64,000 nucleotides of DNA from Lolium rigidum (lineage: Eukaryota > Streptophyta > Magnoliopsida > Poales > Poaceae), in the NCBI RefSeq assembly GCF_022539505.1, contig NC_061510.1, positions 268,407,687 to 268,471,686 of the forward strand, in the 5' to 3' direction. The translations under genes were made by a program, and so were the position numbers. The notes beneath the pieces are model-generated. The model saw only the letters and a program-made list of their open reading frames with translations, ran no database searches and was not told the origin of the DNA. Positions within the stretch are counted from its first letter, which is position 1. Each line of letters opens with the position of its first letter. Below, one piece after another: positions 23,522 through 34,300 of the stretch.

Positions 23522-26287
23522 ATGGCGGACGGCACGCCGATCACCTACGAGGATCCGCTCGACGACCTCAAGAAGCAATACAACGAGATCAAGGCTACCC
23601 TCGAAGCCGACCTCATCGGCTCTTTTCGGAGAACCCGTTACGGTGGCATCGGATGGAAGGGGTTCTCACCGGAAGGTGCACTCGATGGGATAGACCTCTC
23701 TGCCCCGTCGGAGGAACGCACCGGGGTGCAGCGGCAGGAGATCAACTACCCGGTGGCTCACTCGCTACACCGCCACTGCGAGAACTTGGTCAACGTGCTC
23801 GGAGCGTGTCGCTCGCGCGTGATCCGAGAGATCATGAGCCACCGGTACTCGCCGTCGGGACCAGCTCTCGGGACTCATCAAGGAGAGTTGCCATTCCGGT
23901 CCCGTCCACCGCTGCCGTTTGCGTTGGCAGCACCGCTCGAAGTGCCGACTACACCGGCATTCCTCGTCTACGGAAGTGGTGGCGACCCCGGTGACTACCG
24001 GTTCTTAATGGAGGCGCCTAAGGAGATCCCTCATGGATACGCGTGCATGTATGTGCCGGATTGTGGTGACCGGGCACTCACAAACCAGGCCACAACATCG
24101 GGGACTCCGGCGAAGACGGGAGGAACGTCGGCAACAGAGCGAGACGTGGCTAACTAAATACGCCACACCGACGAAACTCCCGAGCCCAGCTCCTGCAGGC
24201 TGGCTCGGAGCTGGAGAAGCAAACATGGCAGGCCAAGTACGCCACCCCGGCGAATCTTCGAGTGCAACTCCTACGGCCAGCACGGCGGATCAGATCGGTA
24301 CCATGCCGAGAGACCAGTTCGGCATGATGCCGAAAAGAAGGGCAATCGGCTATTCCAAGCCGTACCCCGACGATTACGAGATAATCCCGCTACCACCTAA
24401 ATATCGGCTCCCGACTTCTCCAAATTCGGTGGATCGGATGGCTCCAGCTCCATCGAGCACGTCGGCCGATATTTGGCTCAACTAGGACCGGCTTCGGTGT
24501 CGGATCAGCTACGCGTGAGGCTCTTTTCACGGTCCCTCACGGGATCGGCTTTTGGATGGTACACCTCTCTGCCGAGCAAACTCCATCCGAGTCTTGGAAG
24601 CAATTGGAAGAACAATTCCATATGCAATACCATTCGAAGCTTCCGAGTCCGGCATTGCCGATCTAGCACAACTACGTCGAAGCGCGGGGAAACGGTGACG
24701 AGAATACATCCAGCGCTTCAGGAATCTTAGGAACCGATGTTATTCGGTTCGTATAACCGAAAAGGAAGCGATCGAGTTGGCGGTAGCGAGGCCTTGCAAC
24801 ACAGCTCAAGGACATGGCCTCCCAAGCGGATTATCCCTCGCCGGCGCACATGGTTCGAAACTATCGGCATATGAACAGCGCCACCCCGACCTGTACCAAG
24901 ACAAGTTCAAGCGTGCGATAGTTATGGTCGATACGGAGGAGGATGAAGTGCTGCGGGAGGCCAAGAGATAGCGGTGGCCGAGTGGACTCGGGGGGAACCC
25001 CGTGGCCTGCAAATGGGTAAAGCCACCAGGGCCGCCCAGGGGATTTGATTTTGACATAACCAAGACTGAACAAATCTTCGACCTCCTGCTCAAGGAGAAA
25101 CAGTTGACGATTCCTGAAGGTCTCAAATTCCCCACGGCGAAAGAGCTAAACGGAAAGCCGTACTGCAAATTCCACAACTCGCTTTCCCATACCACCAACG
25201 ACTGCCGGGTGTGGCGTCAGCACATCCAAGCGGCGATAGAGAAGGGGCGGCTAATTTTCAACCAGTACGCCATGAAGGTCGACACCCAACCCTTCCCCGC
25301 CGTTAACATGGTAGAAATCATCTACCCTGAAGGTTGCCAGCCAGGTCCCTCGTTCAGCATCAACATGGTAGGACCCGGAAACCACTGCGGCAAAGATGGA
25401 GATGAGGGCAGCTGCTCTCATAGCAAGGATACGGAGGAGGCCGCTCCACGCGATCGGCTCCGTCATGATGGCAAGCGCTATGTCACGAGAGGGAGAGGTG
25501 AAGAATATAAGATATCGGCGACCCCTCTCGATCACCTCCTCAACAAATATGTGAGTCGGTATGACCAACGCCGACGGTCCGATTACGATGATAGAGGAGA
25601 TCGTCCGGCTAGAGAAGCCAGAAGATATCGTCGGCGAGGATCGCGATGAGGAGGAGCACGAGCGCTATGCCACGGAAGCATCAAGGGAGCAAGACGACAA
25701 CGCCGGGCATTGGGACTGCCCCTTCTTCGGACTACTGCTGGGATTCGGGAATGAGCCGATTGCCCACAATCGGCAATTGCCCGAGAATGCAATCGAGAAA
25801 AGAAGGGGGCAGCCAACGTGTATGTGTTCGAGCGCCTAGGGCCTCTCCCGTCACAAAGCAAACGCGCTGAGTCACCTCGTTGGGCAGATCTTGAGGATTC
25901 AGAAGACGAGGGAGAAGTGGAAGAAGACAGATACCACCGGCCAAGGTGGTGCCCTGACGGACTCAGCCGTTCCCAAAAGCGCGAGGGTTCGAGCGATTGC
26001 GCGGCCCGGAGGAAGCCGAAAGGTTGTACCTGCATACGCTAAGGAAGGCACGGCCTGATCTGGCTGCAAAGGTTCAGCGAACCCTGGATGAAGAGGGTCG
26101 TCCACGGAAAATGGAGTGGCGCCCCAAACAGAGGAAAGCCGATGATGAGGCATCGGCTGGCACAAACGTGGTACTCGTCTTGCCGACAGAGCTTAGCCCT
26201 CCACGACTCTCCGGAGCGCTCAAGGTGGACGACAGCAGGCGCGTCAAGTCAGAGGTTGGGTTGGTTTCATCCAGCCTGACCAAGTAG
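23522..26287 (+). pseudogene. X2 gag remnant, protease deleted
   Basis: The start is ATG 23522 (MADGTPITYEDPLDDLKKQY). The frame is open to 24157 and contains ADLIGSFRRTR and SPEGALDGIDL motifs shared with X1 and X3. After a frameshift near 24145, broken segments continue: core gag (24473-24560, SLTGSAFGWYTSL), linker and zinc-knuckle-like CKFHNSLSHTTNDC (25002-25649), Arg-rich part, and a final block (25997-26287) that ends soon after LPTEL. Compared with X3, the retropepsin and its flanks are gone, by a deletion larger than that in X1. It is non-functional as a polyprotein. Confidence 0.75.
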
Positions 26288-27298
26288 CAAGATCAAACCA
26301 ATGAGCAAACCAGGAGAGGCTGATCCTTGTGATCGGCCCCAAAATTTACGAAGGGAACTTACAAAACCTTCAACGAGCAAGCAACATGGAGGCCGATTCC
26401 AGCAATTGGCCAAAATTATCTTCACCTACCTTTCTGCCTGGGTTCAACATGTTATCCAACAGAGCCGATACCATCAATTTTCTTGACAGAATCGGCTCGG
26501 GGGGCACCTGAGTATATGAAAATACGAGGATATGCAACAGAAGCATCTCATCTTTTGTTGATGGGTATTGAAATATGGGGGCCGATGCACAGGTCGGCCG
26601 TAAAAATAAAAAAGTGAAAATTCGAAGATTTTTGAGCACAGCCGATGCAGCAGGCATCGACTTAAGGACATGAAAGCCGATGCATGGCCATCGACTCAAG
26701 GGAGATTTCTGCAAGAACAATATCAGAAGCAGCATGGGCGGACGGATCAGGTCAAGGATGGATGACATTAGATCCATCAAAGGAAAGGAACCTTTCGGCC
26801 GGCAGGAACTGAAAAGCTCGGGGGGCAGGTCGCCTTGAAGGCTTTCTGCTTTGGGAAGCCGATTTATGTTCAAATCGGCTAGCTTGGCGTAAGAAGCTCC
26901 CTCAGACATGATCGAGCCCAGGTCCATACAGCTCTGTTTTGCCTCGGCTAAGACTCGGGGGGCAACAAGCCTGGAAGATGCCCTGTTTTTAAGAGCCGAT
27001 CGAGTCACCTCGGCTGCAGTTCGCATCATGGTCGTCTCGGGGAGGAACCGGGAAGGAAAAGCCGTCGTCTAGTACGGGGCTTGGACTGTGGCTGTTGCTT
27101 TGCAAGAAAAGGAAAGAAGTCCGACGCGTTGCCATCGGTCTTAGCATGACAAACGGAAGGAATGGAATTGGAGCGATTAAAAGATGAATAGAAAGGACAA
27201 TTTCATTAATTCCAAGGAGCGGCTTTACAGGAAAGAGCCGATGGCTCTCAAAAGAGGGATCTGGTGCCTAGTGCACTGCTACCACTAGTCCTATACTA
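26288..27298 (-). pseudogene. Interval with aORF-B remnant and aORF-A 3' UTR in X2
   Basis: The part at 26800-27040 resembles on the minus strand the Ala/Arg/Lys-rich exon of aORF-B in X3, including the stretch around the GGGGGGCA motif. The rest is rich in GCCGAT/ATCGGC hexamers and non-coding. A minus-strand open frame of 219 codons (26370-27029) starts in the homologous exon and then runs into unrelated sequence, so most of it is likely fortuitous. The 27180-27298 part follows the aORF-A stop and probably holds its 3' end. Confidence 0.45.
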
Positions 27299-27721
27299 CT
27301 AGTCGTCGCTGTCCTCGTCATCGCCGCCGTCGGTGTCGTCGGCGCTGCTCCCGAGGAGCTCCTCGTCGCTGCTGCCCCAGCCCTTAGCCGGAGCCTCTTC
27401 CTCCTCGTCATCATCATCATCCTCGCTGTCCGCCCAGGAGCGGAAGCGCTTGGTCGGCGGGTACCCGATGGAGGAGGAGGAGTCATCCTCCTCCTCTTCC
27501 TCTTCGTCATCAACTTCGTCCTCGCTGTCCGCCCACATGCGGGGGCGCTTCTTCGGCGGGAGCTGGGCAGAAGGAGAGGCCTTGGCCTTCGCTGCTTCTC
27601 CTTCTTTTTCCTCCTTTTCGGAGGAGGAGGGATTCACTGCGGGGTGGAGGTTGTCCTCGCTCTTCTTCTTCGGCGAAGATTGGGGGAAGAGTTTTGAGAA
27701 GGAAGAGGAGGAGGAAGACAT
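27299..27721 (-). CDS. aORF-A: acidic antisense protein with duplicated WADSED motif, intact
   Basis: An uninterrupted 140-codon frame antisense to X2 and close to its 3' LTR. Residues 1-20 are Ser-rich. Residues 18-45 are charged with a KKK cluster. Residues 54-70 read PPKKRPRMWADSEDE and then a Glu/Asp run. A second unit, PPTKRFRSWADSEDDDDD, follows about 40 residues later, ending GWGSSDEE and an acidic C-terminus. Each basic KR..R patch next to acid looks like a possible nuclear-localisation signal. The gene has a TATA-like box and leader conserved with X1. I recognise no family; function unknown. It could still be a decaying relic, but conservation of both repeat units in X1 and X2 argues for former selection. 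Confidence 0.6.
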   Translation of the reverse strand: MSSSSSSFSKLFPQSSPKKKSEDNLHPAVNPSSSEKEEKEGEAAKAKASPSAQLPPKKRPRMWADSEDEVDDEEEEEEDDSSSSIGYPPTKRFRSWADSEDDDDDEEEEAPAKGWGSSDEELLGSSADDTDGGDDEDSDD

Positions 27722-27803
27722 TGCTACAGGAGGAGAGGGTTTTTTGGTGCCGATAGTCTGGGATGGAATAGAGGATAGAGAGAGAGCTAACCGATCGGCG
27801 CGG

Positions 27804-27811
27804 TTAAATAA
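27804..27811 (-). promoter_or_regulatory. TATA-like box of aORF-A in X2
   Basis: TTATTTAA on the minus strand, about 83 bases before the aORF-A ATG and followed by a CT-rich leader. X1 has its counterpart at 1756-1764. Confidence 0.45.
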
Positions 27812-28011
27812 TGAGAAATCTGGTGAAGGTTTAATGCCATTACGGCTTCCAAGAGATCGATGCTAAAGCTGTCGAGATTTTTAGAGAAGCTGAGAAGACA
27901 GGGCATAATGATGACGGATCGTCGTAACGACTGCTGCTCCGCTACGACATGACCCTTCGAAGGGAAAGCATAATGATTTTGGAAATGTTATTTCCAAAAC
28001 CAGGGGGCATG

Positions 28012-29177
28012 TGTTATCACCAGATTTTAGACAAATCCGGAGGTGGGCCGGGCTTGGAAGATTACATGTGTAGGAATTCCAAGGCGGCACGGCACGAAGG
28101 GTTTTGGGCTGAATTGCCCGTGTATCTTTATTTAATAGTTTATTATTTTAGATAAGAGATAGAATCTTACTCGTGCACGGTTTAGTGCACGCCCACATTA
28201 GAAAGTCCCTTGGACTATAAATATGTACCTAGGGTTTATGGAATAAACAACAACTCACGTTCAACCCCAAAAACAAACCAATCTCGGCGCATCGCCAACT
28301 CCTTCGTCTCGAGGGTTTCTATCGGGTAGCGACATGTCTGCCTAGATCGCATCTTGCGATCTAGGCAGCACAAGCCCCACGTTGTTCATGCGTTGCTCGT
28401 ACTCGAAGCGTTTTTGATGGCGAGCAACGTAGTTATCATTAGATGTGTTAGGGTTAGCATTGTTCTTCGTTTAAGCATGCTTACGTAGTGCAACCCTTGC
28501 ATATCTAGCCGCCCTCACGCCTATCTCGGGTGTGGGGCGGCACCCCGCTTGATCATTATTTAGTAGATCTGATCCGTTACGGTTGCTCCTTGTTCTACAA
28601 GGATTAGTTTAATATCTGCAATAGTTTGGCCTTACAATGGGGGGAGGATCCGAGTGGCACGTAGGGTGGCGTTCGCAAGTCCTAAACGGGATGTTCCTAG
28701 GATCAACTTCATGTTGGTTTTTGGCCTTGTTTAGGATCGGCTTACGAGCGCCGTGCGTGGCCGCAAGGCCCAACCTGGAGTAGGATGATCCGGTTATGCG
28801 GTGAAAACCCTAAATCGTCGTAGATCTCATTAGCTTCATCTTGACCAAGCAGGACCACCAAGTATTCGTGCACCCCGTACGGATCATGGGTGGATCGGCT
28901 CTTTGAGCCGATTCACAGGATAACCTGAGAGCCGATCGAGGCTCGTATTTAACGTTTACATGTATGCCCTGCAGAAACTAAGCGAGGCACCCTCATCACC
29001 TTCCCGACCGGGTATAGGTCGGGTGGCACGCCCTTGCACTTCGCAACGCCGCGTGTGACCAGAAGAGCATTGCGGGCCGTCGCTCGGAGGGGTCTCAGCC
29101 AGCCGCAGCTCTAGGCTCCCCCCGGCTCTACAGTGTTGACAAGGCCGCTGCCCGCCGGTGGGTTTTGGCAGTCAACA
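28012..29177 (+). repeat. X2 3' LTR
   Basis: An 1166-bp LTR. By eye about 14 substitutions and several one-base indels separate it from the 5' LTR. Most substitutions are C/T or G/A at CG or CNG sites. TATA is at 28216-28223, hairpins at 28338-28368 and 28893-28914. Confidence 0.92.
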
Positions 29178-29182
29178 GAACC

Positions 29183-29514
29183 TCAACTTCAGGAATACTC
29201 ATTTTAGCAAAATTAAAACTAAGCAACAGAAATAACAGCTATAATAGAAACTATTTTTTTGTGTGTTTTTGATATAAAGACGACTATAAAAGGAAACTAA
29301 TATTTTTGTGTTTTTGATATAATAAAGAAAACAAAACAAAATAAATTAAATTAAGCAAAACAATAACAAAGTAAAGAGATTAGAGATGAGAGACTCCCCT
29401 TGCAGAAATCCTCTTTCTCCCCGGCTGATATAGGCATCCCCAATGGGCCTGCCAAAGATGGTGCTCCGGTGACCTTGTCGATACCTTGTCACTGGCAACG
29501 GCGCCAGAAAATCT
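29183..29514 (-). other. B leader, gag start and primer-binding site
   Basis: The gag ATG is at 29202 (minus). The leader has AT-rich blocks similar to those in S1. The primer-binding site is at 29492-29506 (TGGCGCCGTTGCCAG on the minus strand), eight bases from the LTR end. A nearby partial duplication of the LTR end (GGTGCTCCGGTGA, around 29459-29472 and 29519-29531) is present. Confidence 0.65.
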
Positions 29515-30695
29515 TGATGGTGCTCCGGTGATGGCGCCAGACAATCTTGCTTAGCGTTGTTGTGGCAATGGTTGGGAAACCCCAATAGGAAGGTGTGATG
29601 AGCACATCATCAAGTTTTCCCTCAGTACGAAACCAAGGTTTAATCGACCAGTAGGAGAAATGCGTGACTTCTTGTGGTGACCCAGCATACCACTGCATGG
29701 TGTAGTATGCAAGTCTGATATAACACCAATGAAACACCGTTCCACTAGCATTATATCGCTCAGAGTGGTACAACAGAAACATATGCGGGTCCAAGGCATG
29801 TCTATAGAATTACAATAATGACTCTTTTACATAAGATCATCACAGCCTATTACTTTACAATGAGGTAAAACTGCAAATAAACTTCAGAAGAACGACTCGT
29901 AGTCTAGTCCTATCACGAACTCTATTTGTAGAGTATTTAACTAGCTATAGAGGCTAAGCATAGATTCTAGCTAAGTAGGAGCTAGGTTTAGGAAGCTAGT
30001 TCCCTTCTATGGCTAAACTAGGTTTTCTCCTTTCTGGATGTGGTATCTGACTCCTCTGGCAGGTCCTGTCCCTTGAAGTAGTTATTGACTCCTCGGCCTT
30101 CGAGTTGTACTGTAGATCCTCCATCATGGCCTCCATATCTAAGCAGGGGATTTAAGAGTGGGATGAGTACGAGCGTACTCAACAAGTTCATTATAGGAAA
30201 GAGGTGTTTAATGCACTAGCTACAGCATTCGACCAGAAAGTCTAATACCAATGCAGGTTTTCATAACCATTTCTTCAAAAGGTTGCTTTTATTCAGAAGA
30301 ACTATGTCCGTCGGCCTTCACCGGTTTACTAGAACTTCATGGAGCTCGTTTCCGGCAGCGTTCGCAGTTCCATATCCCGGAACAGGGAGTGACAGGTCAC
30401 GGTTCTTTACACTCTGCAGAGGTGTGTTGCTTTACCCATAAGAGATCTCATCCTTGGTGCCAACCGGGTGATCTTCCCGTCCACACTTCCTATGGTGTGA
30501 GGCCCGGTATAAGGTCTAGCCAATCATGTTCCTCTGCTACCTCGAACACCCACCCTTTGTTGCAAACTCCGACCCTAGGTCCACGCCGGTCCCATTATTC
30601 CCATAGATTTCAGGGTGGACCCCGACCACGACGTCAATGCAGGGCTCTACCATACATTCCTACGTCGGCAGCTGCAACCCATCATAGACCGCAAT

Positions 30696-30831
30696 ACCGT
30701 GGGGACTTAGGACTCCCCAGCCTCACCGCTTGCTCCTCGGGCGACAAGTGTACTACGGTCTCTACCGTGGGGACTTAGGGCTCCCCAGCCTCACCGCTTG
30801 CCCCCTTGGATTACAAGTGTACTACGGTAAA
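30696..30831. repeat. 68-bp direct tandem duplication in the solo LTR
   Basis: Two copies starting ACCGTGGGGACTTAGG at 30696 and 30764, both ending GTGTACTACGGT, with a few differences in the middle. Confidence 0.8.
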
Positions 30832-31315
30832 GCGCATCCGTTGATGAACGAGAGGTGGAAACACTTTTGACTACTCCGTCCCACTCCGGATCTTATGGTT
30901 AACACGGGTATTACGGCACAAGAATCATCTGGACGACATTTGTTGTTTAATCCTAGATGGATATAAACCCTTGCAATGGAACCTCCACCATATCAACACA
31001 ATCCATGGTTCCATTGCCCACCACATAGTCATATTCATAGTTATGAAAATAGTGGTTTTGGGTTTTATGCAATAGTGATAATCATAGTACTTTGCAAGTA
31101 ATTTGATAAAGATACTCAAATGGCATGAGCAAGCAAATTGAGTTTTTGGGTTTCACATGAAATGATAGGGTGGTAATATCATTCCATATGGAATTAGGGT
31201 TTGCTATTTACCATATGGTTCTATGATTAATAACTTCGTTTTAAAGATGAAGTTATTAGTAACTTGGAAATAAAAATAATATTGAATTTGGCATTTTATT
31301 ATATTTTTTAAACAA

Positions 31316-33040
31316 CTAGCAAGGTGGCCCTCGGAAACCCGAGGGCAGCACCTATACTCTTTACATTTTTAGTCTTATTGTTCTTTGACTATTTATATAG
31401 TCTTACATATTCATATTGTGATCACAATGTATTAATATATGATACGGTTTTGTAACCACCGAATACATTGCGTATAAAATATGAGTACTGCATATAACAT
31501 CTCTAATCATATTTCTTATTCGTGCAAATAATAATTCTGTTATTTTTTAAAAAATGATACTTATGGTGATAGGTTTAATTTTTATATGGTATTATATTTC
31601 AATTTTAAAAATGTCTATTCGATGTTAATAGATGAACCATTTAAAAAACTGAGTATTTTATCATTTCAAGTTGTGTGTAATCCATAGACTTTTGTAAGGA
31701 TCTAATTATATTGATAATGACTATTATATCAAGAAAATACTTTTAATGGCACTACATTTTAATATAGTATTGTCGCTCGATCCTTAATGATCGCCTATTG
31801 AAATAAATGTTTCTTATATAGCCATATATGATATTTTTTTAATCATTTGTTGATGATATGGACCAAATGTTTAATTCACCTATGACAGAAAATAGGATAG
31901 TAATCACTCGTTTAATATATTAACATTAAAATTTGTAAATATTTTTTCTCATATTCATTTTTTCTTTTTCTAGCGTGCAGATGCACACTTGAATGGAAAC
32001 CTTTAGTTTATTTTTTTAGAACATGTGTATCCATTTTTCCAATATGTACTTTCATTTTGAGAAAACTTTTGTTACGTGTCCAATCTTTGATGCTCACCTA
32101 GGTAACAATAATTTTAGTATATTTGTTGATGATCACCTACATGACATGATATATATTATTATAGTTCGTGTAAATTTTTTGGACTTTAAATCTTAACCGT
32201 TAAAATTAAGGTTGTTGGATCAAATAATTTTAGTATATCTGGATTAACGTGGTGTCTCGATAAAGAACTGTATAAGGTTGATAGATCAAATAATTTTATT
32301 ATATCTGGATTAACGTGTTGTCCCGGAAAAGAAATGTATTTTTTAATATATAATAGTATATTTGTTAATGATCACCTACATGACATGCTATTTTTTTTTG
32401 TAGTTCGTGTAACATTTTTATGCTTTAAATTTTAACCGTTAAAATTAAGGTTGCTAGATCAAATGATTTCGGTACTGGATTAACGTGGTGTCTCGAAAAA
32501 GAACTGTATAAGGTTGATAGATCAAATAATTTTAGTATATCTGAATTAACGTGTTGTACCGAAAAAGAACTGTATTTTTTTAATATATAATAGATGAATA
32601 GATGTAAGACTTTAGATCCAAGAATTAAATAAAAGAATTAACATTTAATAAACACATATTCTTTTTGTTTTATTGGAAAGCTAGAGTTATACGTCTATCC
32701 AGACTCATCTTTTTTCTTCTCATGAATCCTTTTTTCACGTCATACACATGGTACGGGCTAGAGTCCTAGAGTTATACTCTATTCAGGCACATCTTTTTTT
32801 TTCTCATGAATCCTTTTTTCACATCATACACATGGTACAGGATTTCTCTTCCATATTTACCGCATATACTTATTATTAAACGTGACAAACATGATTACAC
32901 AGTTATGTACGTAACTATTAGTGTTTTGTTAAATCCTATCCATAAGTTATAGATCTAAGAGCTAAAATAATTCCTATGATGTGGATTAACGTGGTGCCTC
33001 TATTTTAGACCTCCGTATTGTGCTTTTAGTATATAATAGA
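31316..33040 (-). mobile_element. Non-autonomous Helitron with complete ends
   Basis: On the minus strand it begins TCTATTATATAC (33040) and ends CTAG (31316). An 8-bp-stem hairpin, GCCCTCGG/CCGAGGGC, sits 11 bases before the end. The flanks are A on the 5' side and T on the 3' side, the AT target expected for Helitrons. It has no helicase or Rep coding capacity in 1.7 kb. Confidence 0.85.
32117..32592. repeat. Two ~240-bp tandem units inside the Helitron
   Basis: Unit 1 (about 32117-32352) and unit 2 (about 32353-32592) share TGATCACCTACATGACATG, TTAACCGTTAAAATTAAGG and paired GGATTAACGTG blocks. Within each unit the AGATCAAATAATTTTA block is itself repeated. Confidence 0.75.
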
Positions 33041-33399
33041 TTAATAATTAGGGTAATTATTAATTAGGTTTAAATCTCTCTAATAATTATTTAGCAAAAT
33101 AACAAATAAAGAAATATATTTATAATGTTTTCTTTTTTCTTTACTGGTTTTTATTTATTTTATGAAGTTTTCCTAATTATTGAATTTTTATTGAATTAAA
33201 ATTAAAATTAAAGGCTTAAATAACAAGTATAAAATAATTGAATTTTTATTAAAAATAAAAATTTCATTTTATATTTTTATTGGATAGAGTTTTCTTTTCT
33301 AAGAATTTTAATATCCTATTTACATTTTTCTGACTTAAATTGAATTTTCTAGATTTATTTGAAGTTGCAGTAATTTTCTGGTATTTGAAAATAAAAATA

Positions 33400-34300
33400 A
33401 ATAACCAGGTTTACCCGGACAGATCACCCACACAGTCAATGACTGGTGGGGCCGTGTCCACCTCACCTGCCACGGGGCGCTTGACCAAGTCAAAATCGCC
33501 ACCATGGCAAGGAGGTTACTGGCCGGCGGGAATCGGCGATGGTCGCCGGCGCTAGGGCGTTCCCGCGGGCGTGAGCAGGGGCGCGTTGGTCAGTACTCGC
33601 CGAGGCGAGTCTAGTGGTGGCAGCGCCACCCCCTAATGGTCGCCGGAGCGGCGACGGCAGTGATGCCCGACGGTGACGCTTACAGGCAAACGGTGCGGCG
33701 AGGCTACGGTGGTCTAGGGAGCAAAGCGAGCATGCTGTGCGGTAGAGAGGCTCACCAGGAGCAAGATGAGCTTGGCGGCGAGGTCTCTGGTGGTCTATGA
33801 CGCCGGAATTTGGTGTCGCCGGCCCTCGGGAAGATGAGCTCGCCGGCGTTGATTTTGATCACGGCGGCTCGATTCCTTCCGTGGGCTGAGTAAGTCGAGG
33901 ACGGCGATCACGTGGGTGGTCACAACTTGGCCTGGGGAGGTCTCCATCGACGGCGATGGCCGGAGGCAGTACGGGCTAGGGTTTCGGTATGGAGAAAATG
34001 TGAGGCAGAGGAAGAAGAAAACGAACTAGGGTTCGTCCAGGGGCCTTTTATACCGTGCTTGTGGTGCGCCTCGTCACGAAATCGAGGAAGGAGGAGGCGC
34101 CAGCGCGAGGGAGAAGGGGAGCACGTTGTCGTGCTGTCCTCCATGCCGAAGGAGAGGATGAGGACGATCCCCCTCTCGTTGATATTTCAACGAAGGGGTA
34201 TGGGCTGTTGTTGGGCTGGTGCTTGGGCCGTGGTGCTGGGCTGCTCTGCTGGCTGCTGCTGGGCTGGGGTGGCCCGAGAGGTAAGCCTCCCCTTTTTCTT
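33400..34300 (-). other. GC-rich part of the Sukkula-like LTR
   Basis: A sharp GC-rich island in otherwise AT-rich sequence. On the minus strand it looks like a promoter-proximal transcribed region downstream of the TATA box at 34041-34053. Open frames on either strand show no recognisable domain. Confidence 0.4.
34041..34053 (-). promoter_or_regulatory. TATA box of the Sukkula-like LTR
   Basis: GGTATAAAAGGCC on the minus strand at an AT-to-GC transition, oriented with the LTR. Confidence 0.5.

Larger units (their letters stand above)
22295..29177 (+). mobile_element. X2: complete non-autonomous Tat-like Gypsy element
   Basis: A 6.9-kb plus-strand element inside the gag of B, with target duplication GAACC (22290-22294 and 29178-29182). 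The LTRs are 22295-23461 and 28012-29177 and are highly similar. Internal order: primer-binding site, broken gag without protease, aORF-B remnant, intact aORF-A on the minus strand, polypurine tract (CCAGGGGGCATG, ending 28011). It has no RT or integrase. Confidence 0.92.

Noticed and set aside
30700..30830. CRISPR-like direct repeat
   Set aside because: Only two adjacent units with no spacers, in a plant retroelement.
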